NCBI GenBank assembly: GCA_020635435.1
Contig: JACJZU010000002.1
Location: 310,001 to 374,000, forward strand
Direction of reading: 5' to 3'
Source of the DNA: Flavobacteriales bacterium
GTDB taxonomy: Bacteria; Bacteroidota; Bacteroidia; NS11-12g; UBA9320
Length of the DNA stretch: 64,000 bases
Every line of letters starts with the position of its first letter. Position 1 is the first letter of the stretch. This document shows positions 26,976 through 37,399 of the stretch, one piece after another. A model generated the notes under the pieces. That model saw only the letters and a list, made by a program, of their open reading frames with translations, had not been told where the DNA came from and did not search any database. Both the position numbers and the translations under genes were made by a program.

Positions 26976-29900
26976 ATGATCAGCCGCAAGTTAATTACAC
27001 TCCTCATCGCGGTAAGCACCTTGGTTCAGATTGGTATTGGCCAGAATCTTGATTATTTGCCTGTAGTTGATGCATCTGATAATTCTGGATTCAGGAGAAA
27101 TGAGGGACAATGGGATGATTCAGTCATTTATGTGGCCAACAAGGGAGCAAATTCTGTATTATTCTATTCAGACTATGTTAGTTTTATCAATTGTGGAAAT
27201 TCTCAATCCATTAGTCCGGAAAGTAGATGTTCCCAATGGGCTATTACTCCCATCAAATCTGATGGATATTTTATAAGTGGTGTTGATCAAATTCAGACTC
27301 CGATCTATTATTTCACTCGCAGAAATTCTCAAGGGATTTTAACTTTTGATAGCAAGGTATTACTGATTGAGAATGTCTTTCCGTCAATAGACTGTGAATA
27401 CTATTTCAATTCTGAGCAGCAATTAAAGTATGATATTGTGGTTCACCCAGGTGGAAAACCACAGGACATATTATACAGGTACTCAGGTGTTGACTCAATG
27501 TTGGTGGATGCATCAGGCGTTTTAAATTTATATATTGGTGAAAAGGTGATCCAGGAAGATGCTCCGGTAGCGTACCAACGTGGCAGTAATGGCGAAAGGC
27601 TGGATGTGTCGGTGGTTTACTCGGTGTCGAATGACACTCTTTCATATAAAGTGCTCGATGAGTATGATGCCACTTTAAAACTGATCATTGACCCACTTTT
27701 CTTATCCTGGAGTACATACTTTTATTTTGATCAGTTGGCGGACAACAGCAATACACAGTTCAAGCGTAGCACAATTACGGATATGGCTTACGACAGTATC
27801 GGTAATTGCATTGTTGTTGGAGAGACAACGGAGCTTTTTACGCACCTAAGTCAATCATATGATACAAGTTTCAATGGAGCTACGGATGCATTTATTTGCA
27901 AACTCACTCCCAACCTGGATAGTATATTATTTGTTTCATATTTTGGAGGTACATCTGAGGAGACACGAAGCCTCATATGCGTTCTTGACTCCGGGTCAGG
28001 TTTTGTTTTAGCGGGTAGAACGTCATCGAATGATTTACCACTATCTCCGGGGGCATGGGATTCTTCCGCCCCACCTAGCTCAACCGGCCAAAAATCCTAT
28101 GTAGCCTATTTTTCCATTGACGGAACTCAAGTTAAGTATAGTACATATATAGGGGGTGATACAGGTAGTACATCTGCAGATTATCCCAACACCGTAATTA
28201 CATCAATCGGACAACTTCAAAATAGATTTTTTATCTCAGGATATACTAACTCTAAAGATTACTATACAACGTCTGGATCATTTCAGTCAAAATTGAATGG
28301 ATTTATTGATGGTTTTGTATCGGTGTTTAGAGTAGATACCAAAGATCTGCTATTTAGTACTTACTTGGGTGGAGGAGGGGTAGATGTGATTACGGATATG
28401 ACGATTTTAGACGCCGGTAGAGTTGTAGTTTGCGGAGAAACTCAATCTTCTGATTTTCCGACAAGTTTAGGTTATAATAGATATTTTAATAGATCCTTAA
28501 ATGGGAAAGTTGATGGTTTTATCGCCATTTTGGATACCGCTTTAACCAAGATTGTAAGAAGTAGAATGATTGGAGGGTCCGGTGCAGAATCTGCCCCACA
28601 GGTTAGTAAAGGCGCATCGGGTGAAGTGTTCTTATCTGGAACAACAAACTCAAATGACTTTCCGACCAATTCCAATGCTTTCATGAGATCTGCAGCAGGT
28701 TCGTATGATCTGTTTGTGATGAAGATGGATGAAGATCTGTCATCGATTCAATATTCAACTTATATTGGAGGATATGGCCATGATTTTTTGTCATACGTTA
28801 GTGGAGGGGATGATGTGCATTGCAATAGACGAGGAGAATTGTATGTTGCTGGCTATACCGAATCCAAGGACTTTCCTATAACACGTGATGCCACTCAGAA
28901 AGAAAATTATAGTGCAACTAGATCAGTTAATTCTAGTTTCGATTTTCTACATCAAACAGGCTTTATAATTAAATTGTCACGAGATGGAGATAGTTTGTTA
29001 TATAGCACATATTGGGGAGGTGGATTCCAAGATGCAATATTGACACTTTCTGTAGACCAGAGGAAATGTCAGTCAAAAATTTCTGTAGCCGGACTTAGCT
29101 CTTCAGTTGATTTTCCTGTAACCACTGGCGTTCTTCGAGATACTATTTATAATTCCAGCAAACGAGATACAATTTATAAACTTCCGTGTTATAACTGCAG
29201 AAGCAGTTTTATATCAATTTTTATAGACAGCATAGTTCTGGATCCAATAGATTTGGGCGATACCCTCTTTTTATGTGACCGGGTCAGTAAGCGCATCGAT
29301 ATCGGCAATCATGGCGCAGATATCCATTGGACCCGAGGTTTGGAAGGCAGCGAGGTGATCCTGCGCGATACGGGCTGGTTCCATGTTTGGGCCACCTATG
29401 GTTGTGACACGGTCGGCGATTCGGTGTATGTCGCGTTGAGGCATACACCGAAGGTGGATTTGGGCAAGGACAGTATTTTCTGTGACAAGTTCCCTTCCTT
29501 GAGCTTAGATGCAGACAACCAAAACATCTACGCTTCTTATTTATGGGGGGATGGTTCTACTTCCCGGAGTCTATTGTTAGACAAACCCGGAAAGTATTGG
29601 GTCCGTGTTAGTACGGAACATTGCGGTTCGGTAAGCGATACCATTTCCCTGGGACTCGAACAGACCCCATTGATCAGCGACTTTGATACAGCCATTTGTG
29701 ACGGAGTGCCTATCCTTCTGGATGCCGGCTATAACAGCACTTCAATGAACTTTCATTGGAGCACTGGAGAATCAACGCGTTCGCTTTATGTTGCTGATAG
29801 CACTGTGATCCATTTAAAGCTTTGGAACAGTTGCGGATCCGACTCTGCTAGGATCACGGTGCAAAGCTGGATTACCCCTGAAGCGTTACTCCCTGTGGAT

Positions 29901-31235
29901 ACCCTTTTCTGCGACAGCGTCGATCTGAAACTTGTTGCAGGAAAACCGAATAACGGAGAAGACTATCTGTGGTTGGATCCCAAGGCCGGGATCTCTCTTG
30001 GAACCCAGAACATTCTGTTTTTGGCAATGCCGGCCAACGTGGTACTACAAATAAGCAACAGCTGCGGATCGGATCAGGACTCGATGATCATAGGGCTGGT
30101 TTCATCCACTTTGCACGGCCGACAGGATACCCTCATTGAATGCGAGGCGGTGAGTGAAATACTTCGCACTAATGGCTCACCTTATGATCGATATCTTTGG
30201 AGCGGTGGCTCATCGGCAGACAGTCTGGAGATCGACTTGCCTGGGCGTTATTCTGTATTGGTTGAGAATGCTTGCGGACTTGATAGCAACATTTGGTGGG
30301 TTGTTCTTAAAAAAGAACCCAGACCGCTATTGATCGAAGACACGACTTTTTGCGATCGGATCGATTTTCTCCTAGTCGCAACGGTCGACGATATCGATGC
30401 GGTTTATTCCTGGCAGGACGGAAGTGCAGAATCAACATTGCGCGTGACAAAGGCAGGCAGTTATTCAGTTACCGTAAGTAATGCCTGTGGTAAAAGGAGC
30501 GATCAAGTGAACATTGATCTGCTTAGAACACCCGTGGCAGACTTGGGGGCGGACACTGCCTTTTGCGGCCGTGTGCCTACATTAGTGCTTGTGGCCGGAA
30601 ATGCGAACAATCATGAAAATTATCTCTGGCAGGATGGATCAAGGAGTGCTTCGAAGAGCATTTCCGCTCAGGGAACATATTGGCTGGAGATATCAAACAG
30701 ATGCGGAACGGATAGAGATTCTATAAGGATCTCAGTGTATCCGGTTCCCGCGTTAGATCTGGGAATAGACACGACACGCTGTGGAGGTTTTCCCATAGTA
30801 TTGGACGCCGGAAATCCCGGTTCAAGCTATTTATGGCAACCCGGCGGTGAGACAACGCAGATTCTTCAAGTAAGCGACTACGGAAACTACGGGGTCACCG
30901 TCACAAATCAGCAAGGCTGTGTTTCGTACGACGAGATTCTGATCACGAAAGAGTGCCACAGCTACTACTTCATCCCAACGGCCTTTTCTCCAAACGGAGA
31001 TGGGGTGAATGATGCGTTTCGGCCTGTTGTAAATGACGTGGAGAATTACTCGTTGATCATCTACAACCGATGGGGTGAATTTGTGTTCGAGACTACCGAT
31101 CCAAAGGCCGGTTGGAATGGTAAATACAAGGGCGAATATGTTCAGAATGACATCTATTACTTTCAGATCAAATTCCGGCTGATGCAAAGTGGTGAAGCAT
31201 TAGAAAAATCTGGTAGGGTGCACCTGCTTCGGTAA
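26976..31235 (+). CDS. T9SS type B cargo: SBBP beta-propeller and Ig-repeat giant
   Basis: A 1419-residue secreted protein. Signal peptide, then a DUF7948-like N-terminal domain (about 30-250, opening GFRRNEGQWDDSVIYVAN). About ten SBBP beta-propeller repeats follow (about 250-760; YSTYIGG, FSTYLGG and SSNDFPT motifs recur). Next come about seven Ig-like repeats of 75-85 residues with conserved Cys pairs (YLWGDGSTSRSLLLDKPGKY, SNRCGTDRDSI), and a gliding-associated sorting domain (IPTAFSPNGDGVNDAFRP, IYNRWGEFVFE, GWNGKYKG). The propeller half is AT-rich and the Ig half is not; the switch falls near 29240, at the domain border. The propeller arrangement is shared with the 33641-37384 protein. 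The role is probably adhesion. Confidence 0.9.
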   Translation: MISRKLITLLIAVSTLVQIGIGQNLDYLPVVDASDNSGFRRNEGQWDDSVIYVANKGANSVLFYSDYVSFINCGNSQSISPESRCSQWAITPIKSDGYFISGVDQIQTPIYYFTRRNSQGILTFDSKVLLIENVFPSIDCEYYFNSEQQLKYDIVVHPGGKPQDILYRYSGVDSMLVDASGVLNLYIGEKVIQEDAPVAYQRGSNGERLDVSVVYSVSNDTLSYKVLDEYDATLKLIIDPLFLSWSTYFYFDQLADNSNTQFKRSTITDMAYDSIGNCIVVGETTELFTHLSQSYDTSFNGATDAFICKLTPNLDSILFVSYFGGTSEETRSLICVLDSGSGFVLAGRTSSNDLPLSPGAWDSSAPPSSTGQKSYVAYFSIDGTQVKYSTYIGGDTGSTSADYPNTVITSIGQLQNRFFISGYTNSKDYYTTSGSFQSKLNGFIDGFVSVFRVDTKDLLFSTYLGGGGVDVITDMTILDAGRVVVCGETQSSDFPTSLGYNRYFNRSLNGKVDGFIAILDTALTKIVRSRMIGGSGAESAPQVSKGASGEVFLSGTTNSNDFPTNSNAFMRSAAGSYDLFVMKMDEDLSSIQYSTYIGGYGHDFLSYVSGGDDVHCNRRGELYVAGYTESKDFPITRDATQKENYSATRSVNSSFDFLHQTGFIIKLSRDGDSLLYSTYWGGGFQDAILTLSVDQRKCQSKISVAGLSSSVDFPVTTGVLRDTIYNSSKRDTIYKLPCYNCRSSFISIFIDSIVLDPIDLGDTLFLCDRVSKRIDIGNHGADIHWTRGLEGSEVILRDTGWFHVWATYGCDTVGDSVYVALRHTPKVDLGKDSIFCDKFPSLSLDADNQNIYASYLWGDGSTSRSLLLDKPGKYWVRVSTEHCGSVSDTISLGLEQTPLISDFDTAICDGVPILLDAGYNSTSMNFHWSTGESTRSLYVADSTVIHLKLWNSCGSDSARITVQSWITPEALLPVDTLFCDSVDLKLVAGKPNNGEDYLWLDPKAGISLGTQNILFLAMPANVVLQISNSCGSDQDSMIIGLVSSTLHGRQDTLIECEAVSEILRTNGSPYDRYLWSGGSSADSLEIDLPGRYSVLVENACGLDSNIWWVVLKKEPRPLLIEDTTFCDRIDFLLVATVDDIDAVYSWQDGSAESTLRVTKAGSYSVTVSNACGKRSDQVNIDLLRTPVADLGADTAFCGRVPTLVLVAGNANNHENYLWQDGSRSASKSISAQGTYWLEISNRCGTDRDSIRISVYPVPALDLGIDTTRCGGFPIVLDAGNPGSSYLWQPGGETTQILQVSDYGNYGVTVTNQQGCVSYDEILITKECHSYYFIPTAFSPNGDGVNDAFRPVVNDVENYSLIIYNRWGEFVFETTDPKAGWNGKYKGEYVQNDIYYFQIKFRLMQSGEALEKSGRVHLLR

Positions 31236-31617
31236 GCAGCAGATCACGACACCTAAGACACACTATTCAACACGAATATTTATTTCGCACTCATTTAAGT
31301 GAAGAGCTTACCACAAGGGGTCTGGTTTCTATATACTCTTGCGGGGTTCAAGCCATCTAAAATTGGATTCGCTGAAATAAGATACGCAAGATCGGAACAA
31401 GTTCGCTTTTCAGAGTAACTGTGTAATGTCAACGAAAAGAGTCAAACTTAATTCCTTAATCGGCCGGAGAATTGCGAGAAGCTTGTCAATTCTACTGAGT
31501 CAATACCATCCTGCCAAGTAATTGCAGCTTCAGTCGTTTGAGCGGCCTATACAACCCTCCGGCCAGCTATTGGGTCGAGCTGATTGAAAAGTGCGTGTCC
31601 GGTATGAGCGGCAGACC
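31236..31617. other. Intergenic region with no recognised gene
   Basis: A stretch of 382 bases between the convergent T9SS gene and the sugar dehydratase gene. I see no RNA gene, no strong terminator with a T-run and no -7 box. The only structure noted is an 8-base inverted repeat GGCCGGAG (31462) / CTCCGGCC (31557) separated by 87 bases, which could be chance. Confidence 0.4.
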
Positions 31618-33546
31618 TCAATTTGCAGCGATCTTTGCAGTTCTGGGTAGTTTGTCCAGCTCTTCGTAGATGGAATTGTTGCTGATGTATTCCGGTATAA
31701 GTTGTTTCATCGCACGAACGATCAGCTTGTTTGTTATATGATCCCGATCTTTAAATAATGCTTCGATCAGATCTCGGACTTCATCATACTTGTAATTGGC
31801 AACCTGAGCCACCATGATCTTGGGATGGTGGGTGCCTATCGTATTCTCTTTTTGATTGAGAAGTTCTTCATTGAGTTTTTCTCCGGGTCGCAGGCCGGTG
31901 AAAATGATCTCTATATCCCGACCCTCCTCAAAACCGGAGAGTTTGATCATTTTACGAGCCAGATCTACAATGCGAACCGATTCTCCCATGTCGAATATGT
32001 AAATTTCGCCTCCATCACCCATTGAACCCGCCTCGAGTACTAATTGACAGGCTTCCGGAATGGTCATGAAGTAGCGAGTGATCTCAGGATGGGTTACAGT
32101 GATCGGACCGCCCTGTTCGATCTGTTGTTTGAATCTCGGGATAACTGAACCGTTGCTCCCCAGTACGTTTCCAAATCGTGTTGTAATGAAACGCGTGTGG
32201 GAATCTTCCAGAACCGATAATTTCAGATTCAAAGATTGTACATACATCTCCGCCATACGTTTCGAGGCCCCCATGATATTCGTTGGGTTCACAGCCTTGT
32301 CGGTTGAAATGAATACAAATTTTTCGGTGAAATACTTCACGGAGAGGTCGGCCAACAGTTTTGTTCCGAATACGTTTGTGTTCAGCGCCTCGTAAGGGTT
32401 ATCCTCCATCAAGGGCACGTGCTTGTAAGCTGCTGCATGGAATACCACCTGTGGGCCAAATGTGCGGAACACCTTTTCCATACGACCTTTATTCGTCACG
32501 TCGGCAACCACAACCTCAACAATGGGAGAAGTACTCAATTCATATTCCAACTCATAGAGCGGAGTTTCTGCCTGATCCAGCAAGATCAATTTCTCGGGAT
32601 GGTATGCGAAACATTGCCGGGCGATCTCGCTACCTATGGAGCCCGCAGCCCCTGTGATCAATACCGTTTTACCCTGAATGAATTCCTTGATGTTCTGCTT
32701 ATCCAAAAGTATTGGATCACGGCCCAATAAGTCTTCAATGTTCACACTCTTGATCTGATTGAACGAGAATTCACCATTGATCCACTTGTCTACCTGAGGA
32801 ACGTTCTTAATTACCAGGTTGTGCTTCAGACCCAGTTCAATGATGCGCTTCTTTTTATAGCCCGGAAGATCTGTGAGGGCTATAATGAGTTCACTGGGCT
32901 TGTATTTCTGCACAGCCCAATCAAAGCGTTTGTTGAAGTGATAGATCGGTAATCCTTCGGCAGTCTTACCTTCCATTTTCTTGTTGTCGTCGAAAAAGGC
33001 TACCACCTTCAGATGGGAATGAAGGGCCGAGTCGATCGATCTCTTGGCGATCATCCCGGTGTGTCCGGCGCCATAAATGATCACATTGTTTCGCTTCTCA
33101 TAGCCGTGATTGGTGATCTCCCTGTACAGTATTTTCAATCCCAGACGAAAACTGGTCAATAATGCCAAAAGGATGAAGTAATCCATGACCAATACCGAAA
33201 GCGGTATGAGCACGATCCCCGTACGCAGTAAATACACTTCGCGTACCATGAAAATACCAAATGAGCTGATACTCAAGGCCGAAAAGATCCGGATCGCATC
33301 CTGTGAACTCGTGAATTTGATGATCCCACGATAGGATTGAGTTACGAGAAAGGAGAATAATCGGAATGAAACCACTAAAAGTGTTGGATACACGAGATCG
33401 TCAAACGTGAACCAATCCATCCTCAGATTGTGGATAATCGCAAAGGAGAACAGGAAGGTAAGTGCCGAGATCAGCAGATCCACATTCAGAATCACCCAAC
33501 GTGGTATATGCCTGTTGGTCAGCGGCCTCAAATAGTTAAGAAGCAT
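31618..33546 (-). CDS. Membrane nucleotide-sugar 4,6-dehydratase (CapD/WbpM-like)
   Basis: Membrane-bound enzymes of this family dehydrate UDP-GlcNAc-type sugars at C4/C6, an early step towards deoxy-amino sugars of capsule, O-antigen or glycoprotein glycans. The 642-residue protein has four N-terminal membrane helices (about 17-145), a first Rossmann-like domain (VIIYGAGHTGMIAKRSI, about 153-280), and the SDR dehydratase domain with TVLITGAAGSIGSEIARQ, HAAAYKHVPLMEDNPYEA and STDKAVNPTNIMGASKRMAE. The last block shows the Ser-Met-Lys triad of the large WbpM type instead of Tyr-x3-Lys. It has its own -7 box. No glycosyltransferase is adjacent. Confidence 0.92.
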   Translation of the reverse strand: MLLNYLRPLTNRHIPRWVILNVDLLISALTFLFSFAIIHNLRMDWFTFDDLVYPTLLVVSFRLFSFLVTQSYRGIIKFTSSQDAIRIFSALSISSFGIFMVREVYLLRTGIVLIPLSVLVMDYFILLALLTSFRLGLKILYREITNHGYEKRNNVIIYGAGHTGMIAKRSIDSALHSHLKVVAFFDDNKKMEGKTAEGLPIYHFNKRFDWAVQKYKPSELIIALTDLPGYKKKRIIELGLKHNLVIKNVPQVDKWINGEFSFNQIKSVNIEDLLGRDPILLDKQNIKEFIQGKTVLITGAAGSIGSEIARQCFAYHPEKLILLDQAETPLYELEYELSTSPIVEVVVADVTNKGRMEKVFRTFGPQVVFHAAAYKHVPLMEDNPYEALNTNVFGTKLLADLSVKYFTEKFVFISTDKAVNPTNIMGASKRMAEMYVQSLNLKLSVLEDSHTRFITTRFGNVLGSNGSVIPRFKQQIEQGGPITVTHPEITRYFMTIPEACQLVLEAGSMGDGGEIYIFDMGESVRIVDLARKMIKLSGFEEGRDIEIIFTGLRPGEKLNEELLNQKENTIGTHHPKIMVAQVANYKYDEVRDLIEALFKDRDHITNKLIVRAMKQLIPEYISNNSIYEELDKLPRTAKIAAN

Positions 33547-33569
33547 ACAGTACGGTAAGTTCCGTTGGT

Positions 33570-33577
33570 CAAAGGTA
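33570..33577 (-). promoter_or_regulatory. -7 promoter element for the CapD-like gene
   Basis: The minus strand reads TACCTTTG, an exact TAnnTTTG match, 23 bases before the ATG at 33546. The -33 box is not evident. Confidence 0.5.
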
Positions 33578-33640
33578 ATCGATTATTCTAAAATCGGAAA
33601 TATTCCCAAAATTGGAATTTCCACATTTTTTTTCAAGTGT

Positions 33641-36600
33641 TTACTTAATTACAGTAACCGTTCCCCTGCGGTGGTGAATGCTGCGATCCCAACCCGTGAA
33701 GGTTATGGTGTAGATGTAGACACTGTTCGGGAAAAGCTTGTCCTGGTAATAACCCGTCCAGTTGATCTTCTTCTCCCGCGAATCATAAACTTTCTCTCCC
33801 CATCTGGTATAGACCTGAACATGGTATTCTTTTACGAATACAGGTACTATCCCCCAATCTTCGTTTCGGTTGTCCCCGTTAGGAGTGAAAGCATTTGGAA
33901 CGTGTAAAAGAGGGGGTTGGATCAAATAGATACGGTTGCTCCAGCTTTGTGCGTTCAGACTTCCGGGTCCCTCAGTACCCCGAACCCGATACCAGTACCC
34001 GCCCCAGTCGTAATCGAGCGATGAATCAAAGAGCGAGAGATTGAAGGGGTCCGTAGTGGTCAGATAGGCCAGTGAACCTGTGTCAACACATCGGAAAACA
34101 TCATAGTGGCTCACATCACCCTGCCAGATCTCATAGGGATTCCAATAGATATTGTGTTTGAATGGCAAACTCCTTCCTTCCAGCAATATGGTACAGGCAT
34201 AGTTGCTTGCGGCACTCACGTGTCCGCAGTTATCATTGACCACGATCTGGTAGCAATATGATTCCTCATTGACTTTCACGTTATCATCTACGAAGAAGGT
34301 GTCATTTACTCCTTCAAGGGTTCTGTAATAGCGGAATGCCTCTTTCGGATTATTTACCCTTTTGTACACATCGTAGCTGCCAAAATCGGCCTCCCGGGAG
34401 CGTAACCAACGCACGAGGACCTTATCGTCATCGGTCACGGTGGCCACTTCGATATAAGTGCCGGAGATCGGTGATTCAAATTCCTTGGTAGTGGAGACCA
34501 ATAGCGACTGAGGCCCTAATTCACCACAAAGGTTCTCGACCATCATGTAATAGGTATAATTCCGCTGTTTTGGACTTTGAAGGTTCCGATCCGTATAGCT
34601 TCCACCTCTGTAAGAATTTGTTCTGAAAAGTTCTTCCGTTTGTCCGGTTGGATCCGTCCGGTAGAGATACATCGTTTTGAATTGCGGATTCTCCGGTATA
34701 GCATCCCAACTCAGTCGAACTTCATTATTCTCTCCAAAAACCAGACAGACCGACTCGGGAGGATCTACCACAGGCGGTGGTTCAACTACGATCCGTATGG
34801 TGGTTTGACTGTCCAGTGAAAGCGGACAGCCCTGGTCCCAGGAATAAACATTGATCTCAAGCGTGTCACCAACATCGTCGCAATCGGGGAGGACCGTGAA
34901 CGGGATCTTCATGCTTCCATGGCCACTCAGGCGCGATCTGAAGTTCAGTAGGTTGTCCTTTAATTTAACATCCGGGGTGAGGAAGAGGTAGATACTATCC
35001 TCGTCCGGATCGTAGATATTATAGTCGAATTGAAGGGTGTCGTTGGCTTTGACGCGGTACAACTGATCTGCCATTCTCGGTGCACGGTTCAGGTTTCCGA
35101 ACTCCAGTTTGAAGGCAACGTTGCTGCAACGGGGACTCAGATTCTTCCTGCTGAAGGCATTTGGGGTCGTGAGGAAATCCGATATCCGGGTCTCATTCGA
35201 TCCCGGTTCCGGACAACTTCCACATATGCTCTGATAAATGAACCCCTTCTTATCGAACCGACTGGTTCCGCCATCAACATGGTCGTTTGTCCGTGTTCCC
35301 CCGAAGTACGTGGCATAGAGTAGTTCTTTTGCCCCTTTGCTCAAAACGTAAAGATAAAAATCGCTTCCATCGGTGGTTTTCTGGTAGGCATCGGGGGTGA
35401 TTGGAAGGTTCCGCGTGCTGCTGAATGATTTACCACTGGTTTTCCCTCCCCAGCCGGATACGAAGATCTTCTGGCATTCATCCACGAGGAAGGCATTTAT
35501 CGTGATGTCGGGCGCTCCATCTCCGGTTCCGAATACCGTAGAGAATTCGATGTTCTTGAGCTCGGGGTCCATCTTGGTGATGAACTGTCCGCTATTGGAT
35601 TCCGAATGCACATCCCCAATGACCTTGATGCTCCCCAGGCTATGCCCAACGATATATACCTGATCGAATGGATCCACATCAATGGAGAAGATCTGTTCGT
35701 ATTCGTTGGTTCCGAAATAGGAGGTGCGTTCCAGCGTTTCTGTGACAGGATCGATCACCGCAATGAAACCATCTGAGATACCACCTTTATAAGATGGTCC
35801 CAGTGTGCCTGCTGTAGCGGGAAGATCTCTGCTTTTGGTGCCACCGGCGAGGAAGATCTTGCCTTTTGAGTCCAGGGCAACTCCGTAAAACGCATCGTCA
35901 TCGGATCCACCGAAGTACGATGACCAGAGCAATTCCGACAGATCTTCATTCAAATGCAGGAAGATACCATCTTGTTTGCCTGCCTTCGTGCTTTGAAACG
36001 CATTGACAAGCGGGAAATCATCCGAATAGGTATTTGTAGCAATGTAGATCTTCTTTTCGACATCTACGATCACCTCACCGCGGTGATTGTCCGCATAGAA
36101 ATAGTTTAGTGTGACCGCTTCATTCAATCCGTCTTTCGCACTGCCCCCTATATAGGTCGAACCAATCAGCGCGGATCCGTCTTTGTTCAATTTGGTGCAG
36201 ATCATATCCTGCGGGCCATTCCTGAATTTTTGGAAGGCATTGGACGTAGTCGGGAAATTGGGCGAAAAACTCGTTCCGAATATGATGAGATTCTGATCTT
36301 CGTCGCAAACGATACTATGCGGATATTCATTCAGCGCACCGCCGATATAGGTTGCATATACCAAACTCGACCCATCAACTGAATACTTGCTGATCGTAAT
36401 GTCGCAGGCAAATCCGTATTCACTGAAATCAGATGTTCCGCCGTTATAGGTCAGATCGAACGCTCCTGTAGTGGCCGGATAACGTCCGTTCGGATCAAAG
36501 GCCATGTCCGCACCGGTTGTGATTCCACCGGAATATAAATGCCCCCAATTGTCGTAAGTTGCAGTAAAGCCGAAATTGTCTGCCGTGTTTCCGGCATAAG

Positions 36601-37384
36601 TCAGAAATACGACCTCAGGATCGATCACAAGTAACTGAGCGTTCTCCGGCAGGGCAGAAGGTTGAAGGCCGAAAGTGCCATCTTCATAGGATACATACTG
36701 CGTAGGCACGTTGAATTTTTCTTCACTGCTTTCATAGCGGATATAACACTCCGGCAATGTTTCAGAGAACGTGCCGAGTGATGTGGTCACTACGAGCTTT
36801 TCGCCAACGAGCTCTGCGTCATCCACATCCTCATATCGAAACCGGATAACGGACGGATCTGCACCCGGTTTGAGAATGAAGTCATATTTGAAACCATTGG
36901 CATGTGTGTATGCGATGAGATCAACACCCGGATAGATCTCGTTGTAACGCACCTGCAAGTAATCTTTGGCATTGTTCACCCATTTCCCGGGGTCATTTCC
37001 CAGGAAATAATTGATCGAATAGTCGCCCGGGTAATATCCTGAAGGTTCACAGGCCAAAGAGGTATTCAGAAAACGCAATTTGAAAAAGTGACAATCCAGT
37101 TTTTTAGGTTTTCCGGAAAGGAATTTCTGCTCCTTATGATGTCCGTGCATGACCCATTCGTGCCAGGTTACCGGATCGTACTGCAGAAAGGATATCGCAT
37201 CTTTTTCAAGGTATACAACTGCTCCATCGGTCCGATACATGAAACGGACGGTTTCATTCCATTGGCCAAGATTCTCCTGAAAAGTGATCTGCCCGAACCC
37301 GGAAAGGGTCCAAAGCCCTGCCACAAGAAATAGTGTAAGCCTGGCTGAGCTGAATTTCAGGAACGAAAAAGTGCGCCGAAGCAT
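33641..37384 (-). CDS. T9SS type B cargo: SBBP propeller and FN3 giant
   Basis: A 1247-residue secreted protein. Signal peptide (about 12-31, LTLFLVAGLWTLSGFGQ), a DUF7948-like domain (ITFQENLGQWNETVRFMY, about 32-265), and SBBP propeller repeats (about 270-740; YATYIGGALNEYPHS, WSSYFGGSDDDAFYG). A cadherin/Ig-like segment and three fibronectin III-like domains (about 860-1150) follow, then a gliding-associated sorting domain (LHVPNAFTPNGDNRNEDW, VYTRWGEKVYDS). The N-terminal half is homologous to the 26976-31235 protein and the C-terminal half to the 14374-19188 protein, so it looks like a shuffled combination of the same modules. Base composition is even throughout. A surface adhesin role is inferred. 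Confidence 0.9.
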   Translation of the reverse strand: MLRRTFSFLKFSSARLTLFLVAGLWTLSGFGQITFQENLGQWNETVRFMYRTDGAVVYLEKDAISFLQYDPVTWHEWVMHGHHKEQKFLSGKPKKLDCHFFKLRFLNTSLACEPSGYYPGDYSINYFLGNDPGKWVNNAKDYLQVRYNEIYPGVDLIAYTHANGFKYDFILKPGADPSVIRFRYEDVDDAELVGEKLVVTTSLGTFSETLPECYIRYESSEEKFNVPTQYVSYEDGTFGLQPSALPENAQLLVIDPEVVFLTYAGNTADNFGFTATYDNWGHLYSGGITTGADMAFDPNGRYPATTGAFDLTYNGGTSDFSEYGFACDITISKYSVDGSSLVYATYIGGALNEYPHSIVCDEDQNLIIFGTSFSPNFPTTSNAFQKFRNGPQDMICTKLNKDGSALIGSTYIGGSAKDGLNEAVTLNYFYADNHRGEVIVDVEKKIYIATNTYSDDFPLVNAFQSTKAGKQDGIFLHLNEDLSELLWSSYFGGSDDDAFYGVALDSKGKIFLAGGTKSRDLPATAGTLGPSYKGGISDGFIAVIDPVTETLERTSYFGTNEYEQIFSIDVDPFDQVYIVGHSLGSIKVIGDVHSESNSGQFITKMDPELKNIEFSTVFGTGDGAPDITINAFLVDECQKIFVSGWGGKTSGKSFSSTRNLPITPDAYQKTTDGSDFYLYVLSKGAKELLYATYFGGTRTNDHVDGGTSRFDKKGFIYQSICGSCPEPGSNETRISDFLTTPNAFSRKNLSPRCSNVAFKLEFGNLNRAPRMADQLYRVKANDTLQFDYNIYDPDEDSIYLFLTPDVKLKDNLLNFRSRLSGHGSMKIPFTVLPDCDDVGDTLEINVYSWDQGCPLSLDSQTTIRIVVEPPPVVDPPESVCLVFGENNEVRLSWDAIPENPQFKTMYLYRTDPTGQTEELFRTNSYRGGSYTDRNLQSPKQRNYTYYMMVENLCGELGPQSLLVSTTKEFESPISGTYIEVATVTDDDKVLVRWLRSREADFGSYDVYKRVNNPKEAFRYYRTLEGVNDTFFVDDNVKVNEESYCYQIVVNDNCGHVSAASNYACTILLEGRSLPFKHNIYWNPYEIWQGDVSHYDVFRCVDTGSLAYLTTTDPFNLSLFDSSLDYDWGGYWYRVRGTEGPGSLNAQSWSNRIYLIQPPLLHVPNAFTPNGDNRNEDWGIVPVFVKEYHVQVYTRWGEKVYDSREKKINWTGYYQDKLFPNSVYIYTITFTGWDRSIHHRRGTVTVIK

Positions 37385-37391
37385 ATGAATT

Positions 37392-37399
37392 CAAAGTTA
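37392..37399 (-). promoter_or_regulatory. -7 promoter element for the 33641-37384 gene
   Basis: The minus strand reads TAACTTTG, an exact TAnnTTTG match, only 7 bases before the ATG, so the 5' leader would be almost absent. Confidence 0.4.

Noticed and set aside
26046..31235. Genomic island with mobility genes
   Set aside because: The low GC suggests transfer, but no integrase, transposase, tRNA or flanking direct repeat was seen, so only a composition anomaly is claimed.
31462..31564. Inverted repeat GGCCGGAG/CTCCGGCC as an insertion-element end
   Set aside because: Only 8 bases long with an 87-base spacer and no transposase; chance is a sufficient explanation.
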